Part shown: positions 1 to 7,650 of the stretch, piece by piece
How positions within the stretch are numbered: position 1 is the first letter of the stretch
Layout of the letters: every line of letters begins with the position of its first letter
Assembly: GCA_964398225.1 (NCBI GenBank)
Contig: CAYNLY010000013.1
Coordinates: forward strand, 1-32,676
Direction: 5' to 3'
Source: CAYNLY01 sp964398225
GTDB taxonomy: Bacteria > Pseudomonadota > Zetaproteobacteria > Mariprofundales > Mariprofundaceae
DNA: 32,676 bases
Translations under genes and position numbers: made by a program
The notes under the pieces: generated by a model
Told to the model about the DNA's origin: nothing
The model's database searches: none
The model's input: the letters and a program-made list of their open reading frames with translations, nothing else

Positions 1-51
1 ATCAGACTACGAATCTGAGGGTCGGGCGTTCGAATCGCTCCGGGTGCGCCA
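1..51 (+). tRNA. tRNA-Arg (anticodon ACG), 3' part only
   Basis: Cut by the left edge of the window. The anticodon arm is complete: stem TCAGA (2-6) pairs with TCTGA (14-18) around the loop CTACGAA, which places anticodon ACG at 9-11. The T arm has a GGGCG stem, the TTCGAAT loop and a CGCTC stem. It is followed by the 3' acceptor strand, discriminator G and an encoded CCA at 49-51. An A34 in tRNA-Arg(ACG) is normally deaminated to inosine to read CGU, CGC and CGA codons. The 5' half lies outside the window. Confidence 0.9.
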
Positions 52-57
52 TTTCCA

Positions 58-88
58 GGGCCGGCGGGCAAGCCGGCCCTTTCTTTTT
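58..88 (+). terminator. Rho-independent terminator after tRNA-Arg
   Basis: Perfect 8-bp stem GGGCCGGC (58-65) / GCCGGCCC (72-79) with a six-base loop, followed by TTTCTTTTT (80-88). It begins seven bases after the tRNA CCA end, so it very likely ends the tRNA transcript. Confidence 0.9.
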
Positions 89-153
89 GACCGCTTGCTG
101 TCGCCACGGAATCCGTTCTTCAAAGCGGGCGGCTGGGGTTGCCCGACTGCCAA

Positions 154-204
154 CGGATGGCTCATTCGCTCCATCCGAAGGGTAAACGCATCGCCTGCTA
201 TACT
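154..204 (+). promoter_or_regulatory. Candidate ald promoter with an upstream 7-bp inverted repeat
   Basis: An extended -10 element, TGCTATACT (196-204), lies 18 bases before the ald ATG and would give a leader of about 12 bases. No good -35 hexamer is present. Where one would fall there is instead a perfect 7-bp inverted repeat, CGGATGG (154-160) and CCATCCG (171-177), separated by 10 bases. That arrangement is consistent with a dimeric activator or repressor site. The promoter assignment is pattern-based only. Confidence 0.45.
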
Positions 205-222
205 GGGGATGCAGGAGGCGTG

Positions 223-1326
223 ATGCGGATCGGCGTGCCGAGGGAAATCAAGAACCGGGAGCATCGGGTGGCGCTCACGCCCGAGGGCGCGGCCCGGCTT
301 GTCGCCGGCGGTCATCGGGTGATCGTCCAGCAGTCGGCCGGAGCCGACGCAGGCTTCCCCGACGATGCCTACCGCCGGGCCGGCGCGGACGTCGTTGAGG
401 ATGCGGCCGATGCCTGGAGCGCCGATCTGGTCGTCAAGGTCAAGGAACCGCTGCCTTCGGAATACGCGTTTCTCAGGCCGGGGCTGGTGCTGTTCACCTA
501 TCTGCATCTTGCTGCCGTGCCCGAGCTTGCCGGTGAGCTCAGGCGCAGGAAGGTCCTGGCCATCGGCTACGAAACCGTGCAACTGGACGACGGCCGACTG
601 CCTCTGCTGGCCCCGATGAGCCGGATCGCCGGGCGCCTGGCCACTCAGCTCGGTGCCCAGTTTTTGCAGGCCGAAAACCGGACCGAACATCCCGGTCCCG
701 GTCGCCTGCTCGGCGGAATCGAGGGCGTGCCGCCCGCGCTGGTGCTCATCGTCGGTGCCGGCAACGTCGGCCAGCATGCAGCGGCGACCGCCAGCGGCCT
801 GGGCGCGCGGGTGGTGATGCTCGAGAAGGATCCCGCGCGGATCGAGGCGCTTTCCCCGGTCTGGGCCGGGCGGGCGGAGATCCGGCCGGCCAGCGAATCG
901 CTGCTGGCGCACCTGCTGCCCGAGGCCTCTTTGCTCGTGGGGGCGGCGCTCGTGCCCGGAGAGCATGCGCCCCGGCTGCTTGCGCGCAAAGATCTGGCCC
1001 GGATGCAGCCCCGGTCGGTGTTCGTCGACGTGGCGATCGATCAGGGTGGCATCAGCGAAACCTCGCGGCCCACCACCTGGGACGAACCGGTCTATGTCGA
1101 GGAGGGGGTGCTTCACTGCGCGCTGCCCAACATGCCCGCGGCCGTCCCGGAATCGGCGACCCGGGCGCTGACGCACGCGACCTTTCCCTACATCGCGGCG
1201 CTCGCCGACAGGGGAGTGGAGCGGGCGATCGAAGAGGATCCCGCGCTTGCGCGCGGCGTCAACGTCCGAGACGGAGCGATCGTCCATCCGGGGGTTGCGC
1301 GGGCGCTTGCTCAGTCGTCCGGGTAG
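223..1326 (+). CDS. ald: Alanine dehydrogenase
   Basis: NAD-dependent alanine dehydrogenase (367 aa), which interconverts L-alanine and pyruvate plus ammonia in the cytoplasm. The N-terminal MRIGVPREIKNREHRVALTP block is diagnostic. Substrate and catalytic residues expected for the family are present: R15, K74 (in KVKEP), H95 (FTYLHLAA) and D269 (VDVAIDQGG). The Rossmann motif GAGNVG is at about 178-183. Length matches the usual 360-370 aa. The start is ATG 223, with AGGAGG at 213-218 just upstream; an in-frame GTG at 220 is too close to that site. The 3' end overlaps the convergent queC end by 16 bp, leaving no room for a terminator. Role is probably alanine catabolism or ammonia assimilation, but the neighbours do not help decide. 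Confidence 0.93.
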   Translation: MRIGVPREIKNREHRVALTPEGAARLVAGGHRVIVQQSAGADAGFPDDAYRRAGADVVEDAADAWSADLVVKVKEPLPSEYAFLRPGLVLFTYLHLAAVPELAGELRRRKVLAIGYETVQLDDGRLPLLAPMSRIAGRLATQLGAQFLQAENRTEHPGPGRLLGGIEGVPPALVLIVGAGNVGQHAAATASGLGARVVMLEKDPARIEALSPVWAGRAEIRPASESLLAHLLPEASLLVGAALVPGEHAPRLLARKDLARMQPRSVFVDVAIDQGGISETSRPTTWDEPVYVEEGVLHCALPNMPAAVPESATRALTHATFPYIAALADRGVERAIEEDPALARGVNVRDGAIVHPGVARALAQSSG

Positions 1327-2006
1327 GGAAGCGGATCGCTGGCGCCGGCTTCCGCGAATCCCTGCCGGCGGAAGCGGCAGGAGTCGCAGCGGCCGCAGGG
1401 CATGCCGTCCGGTAGCGGATCGTAGCAGGAGCGGGTGAGTCCGTAGTCCAGCCCCAGCCGGAGTCCGAGCCGGATGATTTCGGCCTTCCCCAGATGGAGC
1501 AGCGGAGCCTCGATCGCGAAGGAGCGCCCTTCGGCGCCCGCCCGGGTGCCGAGCCGGGCGGTTTCGGCGAACGCGCGCAGGAACTCGGGCCGGCAGTCGG
1601 GGTAGCCCGAGTAATCCACGACGTTGGCGCCGATGACGATGCGGCCCGCATCCACGGCCTCGGCCAGAGCCGTGGCCAGCGACAGGAAGATGAGGTTTCG
1701 GGCCGGCACGTAGGTGATGGGGATCGTATCGCGCTCGGGGCCGGATTTCGGCACCTCGATCTCGTCGGTCAGCGCCGAGGCTCCGATTGCGCGCAGGTCC
1801 ACCCGGATCACGCGATGGTCCGTTACCCCCAGCGACTGCGCCACCCTGCGGGACGCCTCCAGTTCGATCCGGTGTCGCTGACCGTAGTCGAAGGCCACGC
1901 TGTGGCACGCCCAGCCCTTTTCGCGTACCGCCCAGGCAAGCGCCGTGCTGGAATCGAGCCCGCCCGAGAGCAGAACGACCGCGCGCGTATCGCGTGCGTC
2001 AGACAT
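1311..2006 (-). CDS. queC: 7-cyano-7-deazaguanine synthase QueC
   Basis: Converts 7-carboxy-7-deazaguanine to preQ0, using ATP and ammonia, in the queuosine pathway. The 231-aa protein has the PP-loop SGGLDS at residues 14-19. A C-terminal zinc site has four cysteines at 194, 204, 207 and 210 (pattern C-x9-C-x2-C-x2-C). The start is ATG 2006, overlapping the queE stop by 8 bp, so the two genes are translationally coupled at the end of the long tol-pal transcript. The product of QueE is the substrate of QueC, which supports both calls. The tail is convergent with ald. Confidence 0.95.
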   Translation of the reverse strand: MSDARDTRAVVLLSGGLDSSTALAWAVREKGWACHSVAFDYGQRHRIELEASRRVAQSLGVTDHRVIRVDLRAIGASALTDEIEVPKSGPERDTIPITYVPARNLIFLSLATALAEAVDAGRIVIGANVVDYSGYPDCRPEFLRAFAETARLGTRAGAEGRSFAIEAPLLHLGKAEIIRLGLRLGLDYGLTRSCYDPLPDGMPCGRCDSCRFRRQGFAEAGASDPLPYPDD

Positions 2007-2652
2007 GCCGGTGCTCCGCGCCCCAGATCAGCTTGTGCACCTGCATCTGCAGCCGGACGGGGGCCCGGTCCTCGAGAATCCATCGCGCAAGATCACGGGC
2101 ATCAAGCCTGCCCCAGGCGGGCGAGAACAACAGCGGGATGCCGAGCGCTTCCAGGGCATGGTCGAGAATGAAGCGCAGGGCCCACTCGTAATCCGCGCGG
2201 GAGGTGAGCACGAACTTGATCTCGTCGCCGTGCCTGAGCTCGGTCAGGTTTTCCAGGCGGTTGCGCTCGTGCTCGCCGCTGCCCGGAGTCTTGACGTCGA
2301 GAATCCGGCGCACGGCGAGCGGGAGTCCAGCGATCGGCAGCGCCCCCGAGGTTTCCAGCTGCACGAGGCGCGAGCCGTCGCTCAGGGCTTCGAGCAGCGG
2401 GCGCGTGCCGCGCTGGGCGAGCGGTTCCCCTCCGGTGACGAGGACCAGTGGCCGGGCGCGTTCGTTGACCTGTGCGACGAGCTCGTCCACCGGCATCCAG
2501 TCCCCGCTGTCGAACGGAATCGCCTCCGGCGTGTCGCAGTAGGTGCAGTTCAGCGGGCAGCCGGCAAGCCGGATGAGCGTGCACGGCATGCCTGCGAGCG
2601 TGCTTTCGCCCTGGATCGTGTCGTAGATCGCGTTCACCCGGACCTGGCGCAT
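1999..2652 (-). CDS. queE: 7-carboxy-7-deazaguanine synthase QueE (radical SAM)
   Basis: Radical-SAM enzyme that rearranges 6-carboxytetrahydropterin to 7-carboxy-7-deazaguanine. The 217-aa protein has a CxxxCxxC iron-sulfur motif with C32, C36 and C39 (GCPLNCTYCDT), as in gammaproteobacterial QueE. The N-terminal YDTIQGES segment and a VTGGEPL motif are also family hallmarks. The start is ATG 2652, 14 bp after the cpoB stop, and its ribosome-binding site is weak. Location directly downstream of the Tol-Pal genes and upstream of queC is a common gammaproteobacterial order. The enzyme upstream in the pathway, QueD, is not in the window. Confidence 0.95.
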   Translation of the reverse strand: MRQVRVNAIYDTIQGESTLAGMPCTLIRLAGCPLNCTYCDTPEAIPFDSGDWMPVDELVAQVNERARPLVLVTGGEPLAQRGTRPLLEALSDGSRLVQLETSGALPIAGLPLAVRRILDVKTPGSGEHERNRLENLTELRHGDEIKFVLTSRADYEWALRFILDHALEALGIPLLFSPAWGRLDARDLARWILEDRAPVRLQMQVHKLIWGAEHRHV

Positions 2653-2666
2653 CGGATCGTCGTGAT

Positions 2667-3497
2667 TTATGGCTTTGCCTCCCGTGCCTGTTCGAGCGCG
2701 CGCAGCGCCGATCGGGCCTGATCCGCGGCCGGCGTGTCCGGGTGCTCCCGGATCAGGCGCTCATAGTAGCGGCGCGCTTCGCGGTTGCGGCCCCGAAGCT
2801 GGAGGATCTGCCCGAGCCGGAGCAGCGCCGCCGGATGCTTGACGCTGTCCGGATGCTTTTCGGCGACGGTGCGGAAATCCCGAATCGCCTTTTCGACCTG
2901 TTTCTCGGCATAATGGCTTTCGCCGAGCCAGAACCAGGCCTGATCGGCGTATTCGCCGTCGGGGAAGGCCTGAAGGAAGGCCTCGAAGCCCTGGATCGCC
3001 TCGGCGTACTTGCCGCTTTTCAGGGCCAGATAGGCCTTCGTGTAGGCGTCCTTCTCACCGCTATCGACCCGCTGCTCCGGCATCGGGCCTTGCGTGGAAG
3101 AAACGGAAGCCGGCTCCGCCGTCGGGGAAGGGACGGAAACGGCGACGGGCTTTCCGGGATGGCGTTCCGGGCCTGATCGAGAGGAATGCTCCCGCCGGCG
3201 CTCGAGCGCATCGGAAAGCCCCGCAAGCTGGGCCTGCTGGAGCGAGAGCGTCCGTTCGATCTTTTCGAGCCTCGCTCGAAGTTCGCCGTTCCGCGAACGC
3301 ACAGCTTTCAGGTCGCGCTCGACAAGAGCAAGGCGCTGTTCGAGTGCCGCCAGCTGTTCCGCTTCAGGCGAGGACTGTTTCCCCGGGGGCTCGTGCGTGG
3401 CGCATCCCGAGGCCCCGAGCAGCACGAAAACGACGGCCACCGGAAAAACCGATGGCCGTCGCTTCGGGTTTCGTGGCCTGAAATCAGCCGCCGACAA
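2667..3497 (-). CDS. cpoB: Tol-Pal system TPR protein CpoB/YbgF, possibly lipidated
   Basis: Periplasmic protein that links the Tol-Pal machine to cell-wall synthesis during division. A short hydrophobic segment ends in LLGASGC. A predicted coiled coil follows (EQLAALEQRLALVERDLKAV and onward), then a low-complexity linker, then three C-terminal TPR-like repeats beginning near DAYTKAYLALKSGKYAEA. The start is uncertain. In-frame candidates are GTG 3563 (deep inside pal), TTG 3497 and GTG 3440. TTG 3497 gives a compact signal with a KRR n-region and is preferred, with a 14-bp overlap of the pal end; none has a strong ribosome-binding site. The Cys after GASG suggests a lipoprotein, whereas classical CpoB is soluble. 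The lipobox has A at -3, so this is tentative. Confidence 0.85.
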   Translation of the reverse strand: MSAADFRPRNPKRRPSVFPVAVVFVLLGASGCATHEPPGKQSSPEAEQLAALEQRLALVERDLKAVRSRNGELRARLEKIERTLSLQQAQLAGLSDALERRREHSSRSGPERHPGKPVAVSVPSPTAEPASVSSTQGPMPEQRVDSGEKDAYTKAYLALKSGKYAEAIQGFEAFLQAFPDGEYADQAWFWLGESHYAEKQVEKAIRDFRTVAEKHPDSVKHPAALLRLGQILQLRGRNREARRYYERLIREHPDTPAADQARSALRALEQAREAKP

Positions 3498-3969
3498 TGT
3501 CCGCGCGGCGGTTCTGCGCCCAGCAGGCCTCGCCGGTGCCGGTGCAGACCGGACGCTCCTCACCGAACGAAACCGTGTCGATCCGGCTGGCGCTCACGCC
3601 CTGAGAGGCGAGATAGTCACGAACGGCATCGGCACGGCGCTGACCGAGCGCAAGGTTGTATTCGCGGCTTCCCCGCTCGTCGCAGTTGCCCTCGACCTTG
3701 ATGCGCACGTCCGGATTGGCGTTGAGCCAGGCTGCCCATGCATCGAGCGTGGCGCGCGCCGAGGCATCGAGCTCGGAGCTGTCGAAGGCAAAGTACACCG
3801 AGTTGGCTGCAGGCTTGGCCACCGTGGGCTCGGCCGGCTGGCTGACCGTGGGCTGCGGCTCGGGGGCCGGAGCGGGCTCCACAGGCTCCTTCTTCGCGCA
3901 ACCGGCAAAGAACAGGCCGGCCGCGGCCAGGGCCGCCATCGTCAATCGGATTGAACGTTGCGTATTCAT
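3484..3969 (-). CDS. pal: Peptidoglycan-associated lipoprotein Pal
   Basis: Outer-membrane lipoprotein that binds peptidoglycan and TolB. The 161-aa protein has a signal peptide with lipobox FAGC (lipidated Cys24), a Pro/Glu/Ala-rich linker to about residue 55, and then an OmpA-like peptidoglycan-binding domain. That domain begins at VYFAFDSSELD and includes the diaminopimelate-binding signature CDERGSREYNLALGQRRA. The start is ATG 3969, preceded by a strong GGGAGGAAG ribosome-binding site. A longer in-frame extension to 4062 would place the signal peptide internally and is rejected. A 106-bp gap to tolB contains a possible separate promoter. Confidence 0.96.
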   Translation of the reverse strand: MNTQRSIRLTMAALAAAGLFFAGCAKKEPVEPAPAPEPQPTVSQPAEPTVAKPAANSVYFAFDSSELDASARATLDAWAAWLNANPDVRIKVEGNCDERGSREYNLALGQRRADAVRDYLASQGVSASRIDTVSFGEERPVCTGTGEACWAQNRRADIVGG

Positions 3970-4021
3970 CGCTTCCTCCCTTGAGTGTGGTTCAGACGCA
4001 GTCCGTTGAACTGTCTGACGA

Positions 4022-4050
4022 TTTCTAGACCAAGATTCGCCGTGTTGCAA
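4022..4050 (-). promoter_or_regulatory. Candidate internal promoter for pal
   Basis: On the minus strand, TTGCAA (4050-4045) and TAGAAA (4027-4022) are separated by 17 bp. Each matches the sigma-70 consensus at 4 of 6 positions. The predicted start would be about 46 bases before the pal ATG. It lies in the only sizeable gap of the tolQ-to-queC block, and a separate pal promoter is plausible. Evidence is sequence pattern alone. Confidence 0.35.
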
Positions 4051-4075
4051 ATCTTTTCGCAAGTTGTGACCTGCG

Positions 4076-5359
4076 TCACCGGCCGGGTGGCTGGCGCGAC
4101 CAGGCGGGATCGGAGGCGTCGATCGTGGGTTCGGTGATCGGTTCGGCGCGTCCGCCCCAGCTGGGTACGCGGTAGAGCCTGCGGATCCTGTTCTCTTCGG
4201 CGGAAAAGAGAATCATCTGGCCGTTGGGCGACCAGCATGGGGATTCCACGCGCCGTCCCGTGGCGAGGTAGCGGATGTCGCTGCCGTCCACGCGCACGGT
4301 CGCGACCGCATATTCCCATGCCTTCTGGGAGATCATCGCGATGCGATCGCCCAGCGGCGACCACGCGGGCGAGGTGTTGTAGGGCCCTTGGGTGCTCACA
4401 AGCACCGCCGGGCCCCCGGCAACCGGTTTGCGGTAAACCTGCGGATGCCCGGTGCGGTTGCTGACAAAGGCGATTTGCTTGCCGTCGGGCGACCAGGTCG
4501 GGGTCGTCTCGATGGCCGGATGGCGGGTAAACCGCGACCAGCGCCTCTGTTTCAGATCGTAGATGTAGATGTCGATGTTGCCGGTATGGGACAGCGTGGC
4601 GGCGACAAAGCGGCCGTCGGGCGAGAACTCCGGCGTGCTGTTCAGTCCCTTGAAGTCGCCGAAGACCTCGCGGCGGCCGGTTGCGAGATCGAAGAACTCA
4701 AGCCTCGGGTGGTTGCCGACGTAGGTGTTCAGAGCGACGCGCCGGCCGTCTGGCGACCAGTCGGGCGAGAGCAGAAGCGTGAAGTTGCGGCCAACGACCT
4801 GGCGGTTGGCGCCGTCCTGGTCCATATAGATCAGATCCGAGAACTCGCCCCGTTTCGCGACGAACAGAATGTGGCTCGTGAAATAGCCGGGAATGCCAAG
4901 GGCGGCCTCGTAGATGCGGTCGGCCACGCGGTGGGCGAGCAGCCGCGGGCGATGGTCCGGAGCTTCGACTTCGCGTTCGGCGATTCGCTCGCCGCGGAAC
5001 GGATCGTGCACGGTCAGCCGGGCGCGAAGCCGGCGGCCCGATTCGTCGCGTGCCAGCTCCACGAAGGCGAGCACGTCGGTGCCGATCAGGCGCCAGTCAC
5101 CGTAGTCGATGCCCTGCCATGCCTGCCCGGGCGAGACCAGATAGGCCATCGGATCGATCGCCGAAAACGACTGGCTCGATTCGAGATCGTTGCGCACGAT
5201 GCGGTCCACCCGCTCGGCCAGATGCTCGGGATCGTCCGCCATGCGCACGAGAAGTGCCAGCTGCAGGGGCTTGAAGTCGGACTGGTAGATGTCGAACTCG
5301 GCCGCCGGGGCGGGAAGGGCGAGCAGGCAGGCGGCGACAACGGCCCAGATGCTTTTCAT
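4076..5359 (-). CDS. tolB: Tol-Pal system beta-propeller protein TolB
   Basis: Periplasmic protein that shuttles between TolA and Pal to energise outer-membrane constriction. The 427-aa protein has a Sec signal peptide (MKSIWAVVAACLLALPAPAA), an N-terminal alpha/beta domain, and a C-terminal six-bladed propeller. The propeller is marked by repeated SPDG/SPLG/SPNG blades: SPDWSPDGRRVAL, TPEFSPDGRFVAA, TPTWSPDGKQIAF, SPAWSPLGDRIAM, SPCWSPNGQMILF. Length is normal. The start is ATG 5359, 46 bp after tolA; no clear ribosome-binding site is visible. A small GTGAC/GTCAC hairpin (4066-4079) overlaps the stop codon but has no T tract. Confidence 0.96.
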   Translation of the reverse strand: MKSIWAVVAACLLALPAPAAEFDIYQSDFKPLQLALLVRMADDPEHLAERVDRIVRNDLESSQSFSAIDPMAYLVSPGQAWQGIDYGDWRLIGTDVLAFVELARDESGRRLRARLTVHDPFRGERIAEREVEAPDHRPRLLAHRVADRIYEAALGIPGYFTSHILFVAKRGEFSDLIYMDQDGANRQVVGRNFTLLLSPDWSPDGRRVALNTYVGNHPRLEFFDLATGRREVFGDFKGLNSTPEFSPDGRFVAATLSHTGNIDIYIYDLKQRRWSRFTRHPAIETTPTWSPDGKQIAFVSNRTGHPQVYRKPVAGGPAVLVSTQGPYNTSPAWSPLGDRIAMISQKAWEYAVATVRVDGSDIRYLATGRRVESPCWSPNGQMILFSAEENRIRRLYRVPSWGGRAEPITEPTIDASDPAWSRQPPGR

Positions 5360-5405
5360 GCCGCGGTTTCTAATGCGCCCGACGCCTTCTTACAAGCGGC
5401 CGCGA

Positions 5406-6119
5406 TTAGCGGAGGGGATGGAAGCGGAGCCGATTGACGCGGAAGAACGCATAGTGTTCGATCGGTATGTCGAAGGGAGCCGCAGCACGGATCGCGCGCA
5501 CGAGCGAATCGTCCAGGGCCCGGTTGCCGCTGCTTTCGAGAATCCGGATCGAAGTTACCTCGCCGCGGGGCGACAGACGCATCTCGACGAGAGGGTCGCG
5601 CACCGTTTCGCGCAGCACCGGAACCTTCCATTGCGCCTGAACCCTGGCCTGGATGCGCGCGATGATGCGCTCAAGCTCGCTGCTCGTGATCTGCTTGCCG
5701 ATCATCTCGACGAGCTCCCGGTTGGGTGCGGCTTCCTTCCGTGCGGTCGTCGGGGACGTTTTCGAGACGAGCGGCGCGAACGGGTCGAAGTTCGTGTCCT
5801 CGGCTTGTTTCCGGTGCCGGGCCGGCTTCGGGGGAGTGGGGGCCGGTTTCGCCTTTGGCCGGGCCGCAGGTCTAGGTTTCGGTCTGGAGGGGGTCTGCCG
5901 GTGCTGCATCTTCGCCAGTTCCGCGGCCGAGATCATCTGCACCTGAATGCGCCGGACCGGCTCGGGCCGGTGCTGCCGTTCCCAGTACATCGCGGCGAGC
6001 ACAAGGGTTGCGGCAAGCAGGTGGAACAGGAGGGCGGCAAGCAGGTCGATCCAGCCGAGGCCGTCCTCGTCGTCCCGGTACCGGCCGGCATCAGCGCTCG
6101 CGGACGGGTTCCGTGACAA
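5406..6119 (-). CDS. tolA: TolA, short form
   Basis: Inner-membrane protein spanning the periplasm and coupling the TolQR motor to TolB and Pal. One N-terminal transmembrane helix lies at about residues 22-45 (WIDLLAALLFHLLAATLVLA). A basic Pro/Lys/Arg-rich linker follows (about 75-125), then a TonB/TolA-like C-terminal domain (about 155-237, including DPLVEMRLSPRGEVTSI). The start is TTG 6119, overlapping the tolR end by 29 bp, with AGGTGG upstream. At 237 aa it lacks the long Ala/Lys helical rod of enterobacterial TolA (over 400 aa). Assignment rests on position between tolR and tolB and on the C-terminal fold; sequence alone could also read as a TonB-family protein. Confidence 0.9.
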   Translation of the reverse strand: MSRNPSASADAGRYRDDEDGLGWIDLLAALLFHLLAATLVLAAMYWERQHRPEPVRRIQVQMISAAELAKMQHRQTPSRPKPRPAARPKAKPAPTPPKPARHRKQAEDTNFDPFAPLVSKTSPTTARKEAAPNRELVEMIGKQITSSELERIIARIQARVQAQWKVPVLRETVRDPLVEMRLSPRGEVTSIRILESSGNRALDDSLVRAIRAAAPFDIPIEHYAFFRVNRLRFHPLR

Positions 6120-6513
6120 GGCCCACCTGGCGGATGCCGGCGATTTCGAGCGCGCTCATCACCTGCGCGATGCGTTCGTAGGGCGTTCGGGCGTCCCCGC
6201 GAATGAAGACCGGAAGCCTGGGCTTGACCTTGCGCATCGCCTGAATGCGCGGGGCAAGCTGCCTGAGTTCGATCCGGTGCTTCTGCATGTAGATCCGGCC
6301 GTCGGCGCGCACCGTGACGACGAGCGGCTCGATGTTCTGCTGCATCGGGGGCGCATCGGCATCGGGAAGATCCACATTGACGCCCTGGCTGAGCAGGGGC
6401 GCGGTGACCATGAAGATGATCAAGAGCACGAGCATCACGTCCACGAGCGGCGTGACGTTGATCTCGCCCATTGGCTCGATGTCCTTGTCCCACTTGCTGC
6501 TGCCGGCCCACAT
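6091..6513 (-). CDS. tolR: Tol-Pal motor protein TolR
   Basis: Inner-membrane ExbD/TolR-family protein forming the proton channel with TolQ. The 140-aa protein has a single transmembrane helix near residues 23-45 with the proton-carrying aspartate in LVDVMLVLLIIFMV. The preceding INVTPLVD motif is characteristic of the family. A periplasmic domain follows, with LPVFIRGDARTPYERIAQVM. The start is ATG 6513, 10 bp after the tolQ stop. Length and motif order match TolR rather than a truncated ExbD, and the context supports this. Confidence 0.96.
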   Translation of the reverse strand: MWAGSSKWDKDIEPMGEINVTPLVDVMLVLLIIFMVTAPLLSQGVNVDLPDADAPPMQQNIEPLVVTVRADGRIYMQKHRIELRQLAPRIQAMRKVKPRLPVFIRGDARTPYERIAQVMSALEIAGIRQVGLVTEPVRER

Positions 6514-6523
6514 GCGCGTTGCC

Positions 6524-7216
6524 TCAGTGCTTGATGTGCCGGGCGAGGATGTTCAGGAACTCGGAGGAGAACTGCTCCATGTTCGCGGCCATGCGCTTGA
6601 GGTCGGCCGTGAACTTGTTGTAGGCGACCACGGCGGGAATCGCGGCCACGAGCCCGAAGGCGGTCGCGATCAGCGCCTCGGCGATGCCCGGAGCCACGGC
6701 GGCAAGCGAGGTGTTGTGCGTAAGCCCGATTTCCTGAAAGGCGTTCATGATGCCCCATACGGTGCCGAACAGGCCGATGAAGGGCGAGGTCGAACCGACC
6801 GTGGCCAGAAACGGAAGATGCCGGCCCAGCCGCTCGATCTCCCTGGAAAAAGCGGCATCGAGTGCGCGCCGGATGCCGTCCAGGCCGCCGCCGGCGATGA
6901 TGCTGCGGACGGCTTGGGTGTCGGTCGTGTCCCGCTTCTGGCGCAGAAACTCCCGGTAACCCGCGGCGAAGATGTTGGGCAGCGGGCTGTTCGGATACTG
7001 CTGGGGGATGCCCGCAAGCACCGTGTCCATGTCGGTGCCGCCCCAGAAGGTCTTCGAAAAGGCCTCGGCTTCGCGCCGGGCGCGCCGGTACAGCCGCCAC
7101 TTGGCGAAGATCACCGCCCAGGAAAGCACCGACAGAAGCGCAAGCAGGACGAGCACGGCCTGAACGACGACGCTCGCGTTCAGGATCAGATCGACGAAGG
7201 ACAACTGGTCGCTCAT
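6524..7216 (-). CDS. tolQ: Tol-Pal motor protein TolQ
   Basis: Inner-membrane MotA/TolQ/ExbB-family protein that converts proton flow into movement of TolA. The 230-aa protein has an N-terminal transmembrane helix (about 17-38, VVQAVLVLLALLSVLSWAVI), a cytoplasmic domain, and two further helices. These include SPFIGLFGTVWGIMNAF and IAEALIATAFGLVAAIPAVVAYN, both highly conserved in the family. The start is ATG 7216, overlapping the ybgC stop by 4 bp (ATGA). Confidence 0.97.
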   Translation of the reverse strand: MSDQLSFVDLILNASVVVQAVLVLLALLSVLSWAVIFAKWRLYRRARREAEAFSKTFWGGTDMDTVLAGIPQQYPNSPLPNIFAAGYREFLRQKRDTTDTQAVRSIIAGGGLDGIRRALDAAFSREIERLGRHLPFLATVGSTSPFIGLFGTVWGIMNAFQEIGLTHNTSLAAVAPGIAEALIATAFGLVAAIPAVVAYNKFTADLKRMAANMEQFSSEFLNILARHIKH

Positions 7217-7650
7217 GAATGCGGCTCCCGGTTGAGGCTCACGGCGGGTTTCAGCCGGTTCCGGATTTCGGGCGGGATGCGCCGGACCCGCCCGGAGCGG
7301 TCCACGCAGGCCAGCCGGATCTCGCCGCGGACAAGGTCGGCTTCCGACTCGGCAAGGCGCACATGCTGATGGAAGACGAGGCTGGCCGCGCCGAGCTGCA
7401 TCAGGCGCGTCTCGACCTCGAGCAGATCGTTGAAGCGCGCGGGCTTCCGGTAGTACACGTGCGCCTCCGTGACCGTGAACATCAGTCCATGGTCCCGTTC
7501 GATTGCGTCGAGTTCAAGCCCCTGGGCGCGAAGCAGTTCCGTGCGCCCGCGCTCCATGTATTTCAGATAGTTGGCGTAATAGACGACGCCGCCGTGGTCG
7601 GTGTCCTCGTAGTAGACACGGACGGGCATGCAGTGGATCAACTGGCTCAC
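7213..7650 (-). CDS. ybgC: Acyl-CoA thioesterase YbgC (Tol-Pal associated)
   Basis: Hot-dog-fold 4HBT thioesterase that hydrolyses short- or long-chain acyl-CoA and is genetically tied to the Tol-Pal operon. The 145-aa protein has the motif YYEDTDHGGVVYYANYLKYM with the conserved catalytic Asp18. The preferred start is GTG 7650, overlapping the ruvB stop (GTGA); this length upstream of VRVYYEDTD matches the family. An internal ATG at 7629 would remove seven residues and has no better ribosome-binding site. Confidence 0.94.
   Translation of the reverse strand: MSQLIHCMPVRVYYEDTDHGGVVYYANYLKYMERGRTELLRAQGLELDAIERDHGLMFTVTEAHVYYRKPARFNDLLEVETRLMQLGAASLVFHQHVRLAESEADLVRGEIRLACVDRSGRVRRIPPEIRNRLKPAVSLNREPHS

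Noticed and set aside
7..1908. A minus-strand open frame of about 633 codons opposite ald and crossing queC
   Set aside because: Low-complexity Arg/Gly/Pro-rich translation, antisense to a well-supported gene, and running into the tRNA and terminator at the left end.
3970..4062. An N-terminal extension of Pal to position 4062
   Set aside because: It would put the lipoprotein signal peptide in the interior; ATG 3969 has a strong ribosome-binding site.
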